Shown one piece after another: positions 53,850 to 63,604 of a stretch of 64,000 nucleotides of DNA; position 1 is the stretch's first letter, and every line of letters starts with the position of its first letter. A model generated the notes under the pieces. It saw nothing but the letters and a program-made list of their open reading frames with translations, was not told the DNA's origin and did not search any database. Made by a program: the position numbers and the translations under genes. The stretch is from Epiperipatus broadwayi (taxonomy: Eukaryota > Onychophora > Udeonychophora > Euonychophora > Peripatidae). The DNA is taken from NCBI GenBank assembly GCA_028023455.1, contig JAQFVV010012416.1, positions 2,659,767 through 2,723,766 of the forward strand, in the 5' to 3' direction.

Positions 53850-54700
53850 CCCCCCAAAAATATCTTATCTTCATTTGCATATTTATTATGATACAGGACA
53901 TTCCCACCTCCTCTCCAATTCACCAACTAACCACAAACTCTCTGGCTTAACCTCGTTTTTGTATAGAAATATGCACCTGTGTAAATTTGAGGCAGATAAA
54001 AAAGCTAACCTAGCATCATACAGGGACGACCTAATAAAAGTTGGTTTTAATCTGAAATTTAATCGACAGGAAAATAAAACAGTTTTTTTTCTAAAATAAA
54101 TAATCAGGCCCCTAACATAGACTTTTACTCCCTTATCTGCCTAATGTGCATAAATGTTTTTACAATATATTCAATAATAAATACCATTTATGTTTTCACA
54201 CACCTCCTAACTCCAACAAACTAATCAATAACACCAAGGACAGCCTAACACCCTCACTGACACATCAGGTGGTCTATAATATTGCCTGTCCTGAAAAATA
54301 TTGTAAATCATCATATTATGGTGAGACCAGGGCCTCTCTGTCCATTAGACTATCCCAACACACTTACTCCTACAATAAAGCACTGGTGGACACTGCTTAT
54401 AGTTCAGTTTTTGCACAGCACAGCACTTCAGCTGGTCACGATTGCCAACCTGGAAATCCAGTAATGGTTTGCAGAGAGCGACACGATCTTAAAAAGAAGA
54501 TAAAAGAGGCTTACTTTATCTCTAGAGATGGTGACACCATAAATAGAAAAGATTCTTGCTACAAAATATCCAAGAAATAGAATGCGTAATCATTTCATTT
54601 GCATAAATTTACATCGTTCCTAATCAATTTCTTATATTTTTACAAAACGGTTATGAATATGAGGGCTTTGACTCTTGAAAGCGCTTAGCCATTTGATTAA
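53850..54700 (+). pseudogene. Penelope-like element 3' end with GIY-YIG nuclease
   Basis: The upstream frame (about 53840-54099) has TNHKLSGLTSFLYRNMHLC, the post-catalytic RT segment. After a frame change, 54146-54580 gives FHTPPNSNKLINNTKD, VVYNIACPEKYC and SSYYGETRASLSIRLSQH, the GIY and YIG halves of the PLE endonuclease. It then continues AGHDCQPGNPVMVCRERHDL and KKIKEAYFI. The catalytic Arg and the Glu of KEAYFI are present. The element is 5'-truncated. Its 3' flank contains a hammerhead-like remnant (54661-54690). Confidence 0.85.
54661..54692 (+). ncRNA. hammerhead-like remnant at the PLE 3' end
   Basis: GGGCT, TTGA (core start), a deleted stem II, CTCTT, GAAA, the palindrome AGCGCT, T17, AGCC. 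GGCT and AGCC pair as stem I. The palindrome sits in the same place as in families B and C. CTGATGA and stem II are mostly lost, so this is a relic, interpretable only together with the 60.4/61.5 kb pair. Confidence 0.4.
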
Positions 54701-55330
54701 ATATATATATATATTAAAATAAAATAATATATACTTTTCTTTATTTGTTTTTAGCTTTGTGTGCTTGTGCGTGTTAGCGCATTTTATATATTTTGATTTA
54801 CAATATTAATAATAAAAATATATAGTTGGGAGAATTCACAACTGATCACTTAACTAAACTGAATTAGACTTAGTTTAAACCACTTTTAAATTTAACAAAC
54901 CATATTTTATTTTTATCCCGTTAACAAAATCAATATAAAATTACCAAATATAAATAATACATTATTTTAGTTAAATACAAGAAATAATAAAAATATAATT
55001 AAGGATATGATTAATCTCGATTACACAAATTAACCACGCCTTTATTCATGTCATATTGAAACATCAATCTTTATAAAGTTGTTATAATCTCAAAATAATA
55101 TATGATAAGCTAAATATAAATAACATATTTTGAGCATATGTATATAACAAAAAATATATGTACCAGGTTTTCCCTATAATCGCATATTAATATTATTTAT
55201 TTTGACTTTATAAAAATTAAAATTTTTCAAATCATCACCAATAGCAATCGATCTATTCCAAATGGAGTTGGATAATAAGGTTACAATATATATCATTATT
55301 TTTACTTTTTTGTTGGATTATTGCCGTCAT
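54700..55330. other. AT-rich non-coding stretch
   Basis: No gene or named repeat is seen. Confidence 0.55.
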
Positions 55331-55334
55331 CTGG

Positions 55335-55500
55335 TCAAGATTCTTAAATAATTTTAGACAAACATAAATATTATTTATACTTTTCTCTTCTATAGGTATT
55401 GCTGGCCTGTGTGACACCTAATGTGGAAACTACAGATGACATTTAGGATTTGGAATAATAAATTTAAGATGGCATTCTAACCAACCAGCTATTTTATTAA
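55335..55500 (-). mobile_element. family A element, left half
   Basis: Minus strand: CTGGTTGGTTAGAATGCCAT (A-box-like), GTGTCACACAGGCCAGCAATACC and AGAAGAGAAAAG. The matching plus-oriented half lies at 56885-57065. The intervening 1.4 kb contains a LINE tail, so a single palindromic family A element may have been split by later insertion. Confidence 0.55.
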
Positions 55501-56390
55501 AAGCAATAGTCAATAAAAAAATTTATATAGTTATCTTCAAGGATCTTGCAGGTTCTCTTTTATTTCAAGAGTAAGAATATGTTTCAATTTATTACTATCA
55601 TGATTTATGAGATTATTCTCCTCTGACTTTTGAGCAGCTTATTTAAATCTTCTTCTTTTTCACTTTTTCCTCTCTCCAATATTCTTCTGTTTCACCATTA
55701 ATCAATCTAAAATGATAATCCTTATGATTTGAAATCCATTCATTATGCTTCCCTTTATATGTATCATTTTTATTGATCACCTTTAACAGAATAATCTATT
55801 TGATTAGAGCATTACTGCTCAAAACATTTGATATGAGGGCCCCCTGAGAAACAATAATACATTCCCCCGACCTCCATCATCTAATGAGGTATTTACAAAG
55901 TAATATACATAGTGTGATCTCATAAAATAACATCTGCATGGGATCTTCTGATAACCTGAATTCATTAATTTTGATAAATGACGACAACATTTTGAAGAAC
56001 AATCTTACAATGTTCTCCTGATCAGAATATTCTAATATTCACTTGAAAATATTAAAGTGGAAATCAACTTCTGATAATGCACTATTTCTTAAATATTATA
56101 AATCTCCACACCCTCACCCACAAGCAACAGTTTTAAAAAGTTAAATAAATCAAGTTTAGAGTGTATTTGTATATACACCAACTCCTACTGACCATGCTTT
56201 AAAACAGGGCTTGAATCTATTGTCTACCCAACGTTATAATCAAATATTGAATATTCACTTGAAAAATGAATTTATTTCCTTTTTAAAAGATTGTACATGT
56301 GTTTAATTCGATCTTTATATATATATATTTCTGGTGACTTTCATCATCATCAACTTTTTGTGGCCCCTCACAACAAGTTATGTGGGCACA
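55500..56390. other. AT-rich non-coding stretch
   Basis: No gene is seen. AGGGCCCCCTGAGAAACAAT at about 55833 may be a hAT-type end. Confidence 0.45.
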
Positions 56391-56393
56391 GTC

Positions 56394-56413
56394 CACATTT
56401 TGAGAAGCACTGA
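56394..56413 (-). repeat. hAT-like terminal inverted repeat
   Basis: Minus strand CAGTGCTTCTCAAAATGTGG resembles the CAGTGGTTCTCAAACT-type ends common in hAT transposons. No transposase and no certain partner end were found. Confidence 0.35.
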
Positions 56414-56429
56414 AATATTGGATGCGAGT

Positions 56430-56885
56430 TAATTTATGATAATAGTAAGGAAAGTAGTTTATTGTTTAAGGCTCGAATGGGATCTTTAGCAACAAGAGAA
56501 TATACTTGTAAATGGAAAACTATGGATGATTTAGTCTGTAAATTGTATAAGGAAGGTATAGAAAATATTAGGCATCTGTTGATTGAATGTAAATGCTTGA
56601 AAGCAGAAAGGGTACAGATAATGAAGTTATGGGAGAATAGGTATGAACAAAGTGACTATACAGAAAGTGAGTTAGTAGTTTTTATGCTGGGTTTGCGAAA
56701 AGATAAGGGGGATTTAGATATAAAGGCCATAGAGTTGACAAAGATTATGTTGTGGAAATAGGATGGGGCAGAATATTGGAAGACTTAGAGTGGGGAATGG
56801 AAAATAAAGTGGCTAACAGGTTTATTTGGGCATAATTGCTGAGATATTCTTGACTTTGTTTAAGGAGAAGCCAAAACACATCATA
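56430..56885 (+). pseudogene. LINE 3' end, second copy of the 24.7-kb family
   Basis: From TTAATTTATGATAATAGTAA onward it follows the 24.7 kb copy: LATREYTCKWKTMDDLVCKL, then a zinc-finger remnant in which the second Cys is Tyr (CKLYKEG), IRHLLIECKCL, and a stop five codons early. The 3' UTR (GTGGGGAATGGAAAATAAAG, then CATCATATCACATCA) matches too. It is more strongly 5'-truncated than the first copy. Confidence 0.8.
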
Positions 56886-57065
56886 TCACATCAGCACTAG
56901 GTTAGAGCATCACCTTAAATTCCATATTTTCAAATCTAAAAGTAATCGGTTTAATCAGATCAGCAACACGTGAAGAAAAAAATAAATGCTATCAGAATAA
57001 TACCAGTAGAATATGTTGTGTTATGTGCTAATTTATCTGTCATTAGTAAAAATTCTTACTTTATT
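56885..57065 (+). mobile_element. family A element, right half
   Basis: CTAGGTTAGAGCATCACCTT (A-box-like), a weak B box, AATCAGATCAGCAACACGTG, AAGAAAAAAATAAATGCTAT, then TGTGCTAATTTATCTGTCAT. It corresponds to the 4.17 and 63.4 kb right arms but is diverged. Confidence 0.5.
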
Positions 57066-57069
57066 TATT

Positions 57070-57900
57070 TATTTTATAATAAATATCAATTTATTTATTT
57101 TTATTTAATTATATACTCATAAGATTTATTATGTTGTTCAATCCAGATTATAAGTAAAAAAATAATCTGATTATTTAAAATACATACACGCGCCTACACT
57201 TTACAGTCTTTCTTCAACGAAAATAATTTTACATTTATTTCTACTTAAATCTTTCTTTCTGGAAAGCTTTGAGTGTAATAATCTTACCACTAATAATACA
57301 TTTTATGTTTTTAAAATAGTAATATAAAAAAATAAACAGATTAAATAGAAATATGTTTTAACATTTCGTTTTACAGTCAAATTAAAAAAAAACAACCAAG
57401 CATTTCAAATTGTAGAAAACTAATTTACTTTTTAATAGTATTATATGGGTTTTACAAAATACATTTATGCAATTTTTTTTATTTTATTTTTTATAATCCC
57501 TTTTGCTATTTTTGCTATACTATATTAAATTGTATTAGTTTATCTAATTATAGTTGCATAAATGTGTATCAGTATTTATAGTTTATAATATGTGCAAAAA
57601 TCATTATAAACCTTAACTAATACATATAATAATAAAATTTATGATAATTTACATTTAAGTTTTAAAAATTAATAAATTGCTTATATACATGTTTTTCAAA
57701 TGTTGATTTTTATATAACTTCTCTCTTTAAAAACTCTATAAACTAGCAATATTTAACTTTAAGTTTAAAAATTATTATATGTATTCTAATGTTATGCTAA
57801 AGATTAAATATTTATTAATGCTGATGATTTATTTAAAGAAAGAAGAATAAAATGTGGATTAATAAATGGTCATGTATTAATAAATATAATTAATATTTAA
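57070..57900. other. AT-rich non-coding stretch
   Basis: No gene or named repeat is seen. Confidence 0.55.
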
Positions 57901-57901
57901 T

Positions 57902-58065
57902 ATCATCATCATCTTTGTCAACCATTATCAATCCACTGAAGGATGAAGGTCTCTCCAAGTTCAATCCATCTTCTCTGATCTTTAGCCTCTCTTCTCCACA
58001 TCACCCCTGCACACATTCTTATTTCATCCATTCATATTATGTGGTCTCTTTCTCAGTCTAATATT
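57902..58065 (-). pseudogene. RTE-like LINE 3' tail
   Basis: On the minus strand DQRRWIELGETFILQWIDNG with a following stop and a GATGATGATGAT tail resembles the extreme C-terminus and simple-repeat tail of RTE-type LINEs. The upstream part (GTGATGTGGAGAAGAGAGG) fits the same family with frame damage. Similar short tails are very common in invertebrate genomes. Confidence 0.45.
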
Positions 58066-58099
58066 TAATATATATTATATAACATATTAAATATATAAA

Positions 58100-58101
58100 T
58101 A

Positions 58102-58171
<70 letters not shown>
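58100..58171. repeat. (AAT)n microsatellite
   Basis: About 24 uninterrupted AAT units. Confidence 0.95.
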
Positions 58172-58174
<3 letters not shown>

Positions 58175-59185
58175 TTTGTACAGTAATTTGACAAATGATT
58201 GAGCATCAAAGTGTCATATCTGGCCTGCAATTCAAAGGGTTTGAACTCAAGACACTGCTATTCTACTACTGCACTTATCCACACAAGGCATTAAAATATA
58301 TATGACTATCTTATTAAAATATAATTTTTTAATTTTAATAATGGATAATAACTGTTATCTACAAATGCACGTTTATACAATGAGGCTTGCAAATTGAATC
58401 ATGCAACCTTTTTTGATTGCACCCATTCTCCCAAAATTCAAATAATTTTGCTTTTACCCAAGTCCTTAAATTATATTTAGCAATTCATTTTTATATGAAA
58501 TCAATTTCACTAATTCAGAGAAAAATTCTACCACGTTTGTTTTTTATTAGACATTTTTGACCTTTAGGATTAACATTTGGTTTGCTAATCCCTTTATTAA
58601 ACTAATCAGTTCTTTCAAAGGGATTAAAGCTTCATTTATATCCTTCATTAACCTGGATATTATATATTCCCCATATAAAAACAGTCTAACATATTCAGTA
58701 AGAAATTTTGAACAATTTTATAAAATATGGGAATTTCTTTTAACATTGCATAATATGTACAAGCAAACAGGCAAAAAAAAAAAAGTAAACAAAGATCATA
58801 AAATTATTATGGTTTAAGTCACACTATCATCATCATTAGACCATACTCCTAGATGAGTATATCTGTCCAACTGTAGAAAAAAACAAAGAAAAAGAAGCTA
58901 AAAATGAGTTTCACGGAAAAGAAAAAAACAATAGATATTGGAATCGGAATTGCTATCCCATAAATAAATGATGGAAAATGGTTACAAACATTTCATTGTA
59001 ACAGTTAATGCAGAAAGATTATCAAAGCATAAAAGGCTCATGATGACTGATCTAAAAAATCAAGTAATTGAAAATACTAAGACATTAAAAAAAGGAAAGA
59101 CAATAAAAATTGAGAACTAGGAAAGGGAAACAGGAGGGAAATGAAAACATGTTATTATATTAGAAACAGTATGGAATCTTTTATA
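58175..59185. other. AT-rich non-coding stretch
   Basis: No gene is supported. The 86-codon frame at 58557 has no recognisable domain. Confidence 0.5.
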
Positions 59186-59187
59186 GG

Positions 59188-59585
59188 AAGCATTAAACAT
59201 CACATGATCACCATTTCTTATGCTTGCTGATAACTGTTATTAAACAGGCAAAACTCTCCATACAGTAGTGCCACTCAGTGCAAGCCAGAATAATCAATAG
59301 ATGTCAGAAAGCTTGTGCATAAAATTCCTATCTAGTGCCTACTCATCCAATATCCACACTAGTTTCTGGCTTTGCCTTGGATCTGAGATCTAAGATCTAG
59401 GTGCAGTGTTCTCAGATCCAAGGCTCATCACTGATGAAGGCCACAAGCCAGAAACTAGTCTGAGGATATTGGATGAGTAAGCACTAGATATGGATTTTAT
59501 GCGCAAACTGTCTGGCATCCATTTACTCCTCTGGCTTGCACTGAGTGGCACTACTGTATGAAGAGTTTTTCCCGTTTTAATCTTT
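59188..59585. mobile_element. palindromic family B element, copy 5, best preserved
   Basis: The left end AAACATCACATGATCACCAT, TTCTTATGCTTGCTGATAAC and AAACAGGCAAAACTCTCCAT mirrors the right end ATGAAGAGTTTTTCCCGTTT. CAGTAGTGCCACTCAGTGCA mirrors TGCACTGAGTGGCACTACTG. CCTATCTAGTGCCTACTCAT mirrors ATGAGTAAGCACTAGATATG. The ribozyme is intact in the right arm. In the left arm the core and stem II are deleted (CTGGCTTTGCCTTGGATCTG). Confidence 0.88.
59416..59474 (+). ncRNA. type I hammerhead ribozyme, family B, intact
   Basis: Outer stem I ATCCAA (59416-59421) pairs perfectly with TTGGAT (59469-59474). The internal loop is GGC against TA. Inner stem I TCATCA pairs with TGAGGA (one mismatch). Core CTGATGA is 59431-59437. 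Stem II is A-GGC-CACAA-GCC-A. GAAA is 59451-59454. Stem III is the palindrome ACTAGT and cleavage is predicted after C17 at 59460 (a GUC site). Every conserved hammerhead position is met. With a two-base loop in stem III, dimer folding is likely. Confidence 0.82.
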
Positions 59586-59589
59586 TATA

Positions 59590-60225
59590 GGCCAACTTTT
59601 TACTCTACATGGCAGTAGAAATTATTCTAGACTTTCAAAATATATACGTTTAAGCAAATTTATCAGCCTACAATTACCTTGGATGGTAAATGTTACAATT
59701 TTGTTTCTCACTCTGCCTCCCCCCCTTCTAATTTAAACGCTAAAAGTAGCAGGGAAAGTGTTTTGCATTTTTATAATGTACTGAAGTGTTTTGCATTTTT
59801 AAAGAAAGAAATTGTCATAAAACGCATCTTTGTAACACAATTTATGTATCAATGGGTGTATGTATTAATTAATTTTTTAGACGGAATTAAACAAAAAATA
59901 TTCTTAGTGGAAACTTTCAGATAATGATTTTATATACAAAAAAAAAAAAAAGACTTTTAATTTAAAAAAATAAAAAATAAAAAAATATCTGTCCATGACA
60001 TGTTTTAAAGCTTTAGCTCAAATACAGCTTTTCTATCAATAAACTGGATCAAAAAACAAAAAGCATTGAACGTATAGAGCTATTTATATATTTATTTTTT
60101 TTAAAAAAGAAACGAGTTTATTTAGATAAACAATTTGTTTAAATTACAATCAATAATAATAAGAAAAAGCATTATTAATCTATTTTTACGTCAGAATTAC
60201 AGCTGCAATTTTGTTATAATGCGGC
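59590..60225. other. AT-rich non-coding stretch
   Basis: No gene is supported. GTGTTTTGCATTTTT occurs twice near 59758 and 59786. Confidence 0.5.
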
Positions 60226-60229
60226 CCTA

Positions 60230-60335
60230 ATCAATTTATATATGTGTGGTCATGTGTATCAGTTGTATGAGATAGTGTGGTTATATGGAGGATGCTTGAA
60301 AATCTAAGTTCAAATCCCTTATATTTATATTATAT
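60230..60335 (+). mobile_element. family C element, 3' fragment
   Basis: GTGGTCATGTGTATCAGTTG, TATGAGATAGTGTGGTTATA, GGATGCTTGAAAATCT and the B-box-like AAGTTCAAATCCCTTATATT equal the end of the 25.9 kb copy. The ribozyme part is absent. Confidence 0.65.
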
Positions 60336-60411
60336 ATGCAAATAATATAAATAACAATTCGTGTCAATTGTTAATACAGAGTTTAATATAAATAAATAAA
60401 AACAAATATTA

Positions 60412-60455
60412 TTTCCAAGTGCTTTCAACTCTTACGAGTCCTTATCAAGGCAGTG
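60412..60455 (-). ncRNA. hammerhead-like remnant in PLE 3' UTR
   Basis: Minus strand: GCC, TTGATAA in the core position, then G-GACTC-GTAA-GAGTT as stem II (five pairs with one G-U), GAAA, AGCACT, T17, GG. Relative to CTGATGA the C3 and G8 positions are U and A, which pair with each other in the hammerhead fold, so both changed together. The inverted copy at 61503-61542 has the same core. Activity is doubtful. Confidence 0.5.
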
Positions 60456-60477
60456 TAAACAATTCTATTTTCTCCTA

Positions 60478-61345
60478 GGTGATGAATCTAACATTTCATT
60501 GTATTGGCCAGGAACAACTAATCGGAAAGCTGGTTAATTTTGAATTCATAGCACAAGATGAATTTTGTATAATATATGATTCTTTAATCTTGCGTTTTTT
60601 ATCATGTGTTTCATTCATTAATATTGTAAAATCCTTTGGACTACATATATGGCCTGTATTATTTTGGTGAACATAAAAAGCTGAATAAACTGTATCATCT
60701 TCTCTTGCTCTATTATAAGTATATTTATGTTGTTGAAGGCGATATTTAATATTTGTTTTGGTTTCTCCAACATATATTGCACTACAATTTATTTATGGGC
60801 ATCTAATAGAGTATACAACACTGCTTTTATCCTCCTTATTTATTATTTCCTTAGAATTATTTATTAACCTATTAAGGTTAGGTGGCGTTCTCCATGCTAA
60901 TCGAAAATCTTGACTTAAAACTTTTATTATATTTTTATTAATATTGGGAATAAAAGCTAATGACATCCATGGTTTATTATTCATATTTATATGGTCACTA
61001 TTATGACGTTGTTTATAATGCTTCAATACAGTAGATAATAGCATTTTTTTTATTATAACCCACTTGTATTAAATCTTGCACATAACATTTTATATTATCT
61101 TTCATAAACATTTCATTTGAACACAGTCTGTTAAAAAAGCTCTAAAACCAGCTAATTTGTGTACTAAAGGAACATTAGATGTTGGATGAATGTAACCTCT
61201 ATTATCTATATGTTTTACAACCATTTATATACTAATTTACCATCTACCCTTGATATTTGCAAATCTAGGTATTTAATACTAGAATTGTCTTCTCTTTCTA
61301 TTGTCCAAACTAAACCATCTTGGTTCTGCAAACTATCAAAAATAA
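60478..61345 (-). pseudogene. PLE reverse transcriptase C-terminus and GIY-YIG domain
   Basis: Minus strand from 61345: LVWTIEREDNSSIKYLDLQI (RT thumb-side motif), a frame change and stops, then frame 61044-60793 with MLLSTVLKHYKQRHNSDHIN, AFIPNINKNIIKVL, LAWRTPPNLNRLINNSKE and VVYSIRCP (the GIY half). After a stop at about 60790, SAIYVGETKTNIKYRLQQHK (the YIG half) and TGHICSPKDFTIL, KKRKIKESYII follow, giving a complete nuclease with Arg and Glu. The RT catalytic site is not present, so the element is 5'-truncated. Confidence 0.85.
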
Positions 61346-61502
61346 ACACATGATAAAAAACGCAAGATTAAAGAATCATATATTATACAAAATTCATCTT
61401 GTGCTATGAATTCAAAATTAACCAGCTTTCCGATTAGTTGTTCCTGGCCAATACAATGAAATGTTAGATTCATCACCTAGGAGAAAATAGAATTGTTTAC
61501 AC

Positions 61503-61542
61503 TGCCTTGATAAGGACTCGTAAGAGTTGAAAGCGATTGGAA
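61503..61542 (+). ncRNA. hammerhead-like remnant, inverted copy
   Basis: Same sequence as the 60.43 kb motif on the opposite strand, but the stem III segment reads AGCGAT instead of AGCACT. The two single differences imply an ancestral AGCGCT, exactly the palindrome seen at 54.68 kb. Confidence 0.5.
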
Positions 61543-61619
61543 ATAATATTTTGTTTTTATTTATTTATATTAAACTCTGTATTAACAATTGACACGAATT
61601 GTTATTTATATTATTTTTA

Positions 61620-63115
61620 TATTATATACAGAAGTATTATTTATTTATATATTATATATGCGTATGTATTTTAAATTCTATTAATTTTATAATGAAAGAT
61701 ATTATTTGCATATTTATTACAATGACTTCTAGAAAATCTGATACGTAAAGGGTTTTTGTATACTCATATTATTATATAATCTTGGCACTGAATATTTTAT
61801 TGGTTGATTGTTATTAAAAAACAAAAATATCATATTAACATATACATAAAGAGAATATCTGTATATTTTTGAATATCTGACAATTTATTACTAGGTTTAG
61901 ACCCATCATTTAGTATTGTAAATATATACGGTCAATTTATTCAACATATAGAACTGGATTATTATTTATATAACTACATGGTGTGTGTATATGTAATAAA
62001 AATATATACTCTTTTAACTAATTCTTGCACTTAAATGTAATTTTATTATGAATATAGAAGTCATGTGTAGAAATAGATTGCAAATTAATCTATATTTCTG
62101 ATCTCTGTTACCTTTAAAACTTCCTTTTCATCACATACATTTCAAATACATAAAGAGATCTAAAAAATAAAAGACTCCAAGATGCATTTCAGATTAATCC
62201 AGCATAATTATGGTTGATCAGGTCATAACCTCTCACAGGTCTTCGTCATTTTTGTTTATTTTTTTATCAATATAAAATTGTTACAATTTAACTGACAAGT
62301 ATAAATTTCTTGCACCCACATTTTTGAACACATCCACTTTAGGCTAGGAAGTATAATATCATAATTAAAGATTAACATATATCTTATTAAATACAATGGA
62401 GTCAGTAATTCATCCTTCTTCTTTTCGATGTGAGAGGTTGAGATCTGGATTATCTAAAATGTGGTAATTTATCCAAAAATACACAATCAGAGATCGTTTA
62501 CTTTTTACAGGTGTCTTTAGTTATGTTTTTGAAATATACATATGGTGAAATAGATTTTTAAGTCTGTCTAAAAGATGTTGCATATAGGAAAGAAGATCAA
62601 TCGTATTGGATTAATAATTCAATGCAGTAGTAATTGCTATGAATAAATATATTAATCTTAAAATTGAAGTTAACACATGTGATACAATAATCTCTAATCT
62701 AATAAATGATTACTACTAATCATTAATAGATTTATCTAAGAAGGATGTTGTCCATTGTGGGAGTGTGAGAAATTCCATATTTCTGGATTAAGTTGAAGTA
62801 ATTTCTAATCATCTCTATAACTAAAGTAGTTTTTATTATCATTTTTCTTTACTATCAAAAATATTACTGATTTCAGACATAAATTGGTTATAAAAAAGGA
62901 TAAATATGTACCATTTATCCAAGCTTTTGGGTTTCAACACTTATATTCTTATGAAATTTCAACAAACATCTGTGTGTGCTAACTTGAAAATGATTTTTCC
63001 TTAGATCCAATTGATTGCTAGATATATCAATTCTCTTTGAATTATTGTTTTTCTGAAGATTTGTAATGATGGTATTTTAGATGTATTTATATACTAAATT
63101 ATTTCCATAATCTAA
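61620..63115. other. AT-rich non-coding stretch
   Basis: No gene or named repeat is seen. Confidence 0.55.
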
Positions 63116-63117
63116 TA

Positions 63118-63600
63118 TTAAGTATTGAATGTCTTTAGAAAAATGTAACTTTATTTAAATATTCCAATTACATTCATCTGTTTGTAATAGAACATAGGTT
63201 AGTGGTTAGTACATACACATTTCAAGAGATGTTATTCACCTCTCTTCTTCAGGGTGTTGCTGGCCTGATTGGTGACAGTGTTAGTATGTGAATCAAACCT
63301 GAACCTTTGGATTATAGAATATTGACTTTTAAAGTAATGCTATAACTAACTGGCAGGATGGTTCAGTTGGTTAGAGTTAAAAATCACTGTTCAAGAATCT
63401 AAGAATCAAAGTTTGATTCCCATACTAGTATTGTCACTGATCAGGTCAGCAATACCTGATGAAGAGAGAATTATACTATTCATAACATTTTGCATATACT
63501 AACCTGTGTGCTACTATTAATAGTTGAATGTAATTGGAATATTCAAATAATAAAGTTAAATTTTTCTAAAGACATTCAATACTTAATATTAAATGATGGA
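63118..63600. mobile_element. palindromic family A tRNA-headed element, best copy
   Basis: The left arm begins TAATATTAAGTATTGAATGT and the right arm ends with its complement ACATTCAATACTTAATATTA, giving long inverted arms (about 63118-63300 and 63435-63600). The centre holds a tRNA-like head: A box TGGTTCAGTTGGTTAGAG (63359-63376) and B box AAGTTTGATTCCC (63409-63421), then TCAGCAATACCTGATGAAGA and AACCTGTGTGCTACTATTAA. There is no coding sequence. The same arms occur at 4.2, 16.4, 18.85, 55.3 and 56.9 kb. Confidence 0.82.
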
Positions 63601-63604
63601 AATA

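Larger units (their letters stand above)
60340..61615 (-). mobile_element. Penelope-like element with inverted terminal repeat
   Basis: The coding strand is minus. The 3' end (60340-60605) is repeated inverted at 61346-61615. The arms are about 265 bp and nearly identical, from AACAATTCGTGTCAATTGTT and its complement inward to TTTTTTATCATGTGTTTCAT and its complement. The copy includes the end of the nuclease gene, the 3' UTR and a hammerhead remnant. This partial head-to-head structure is characteristic of PLE insertions. The high arm similarity suggests it formed with the insertion or later. Confidence 0.85.

Noticed and set aside
63270-63500. Hammerhead in family A (CTGATGA / CTGAAGA)
   Set aside because: The core-like motif is followed by GAAA in only two copies, stem II pairs in one, and no permitted UH site lies at the right place. 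Kept only as a possible ancestral feature.
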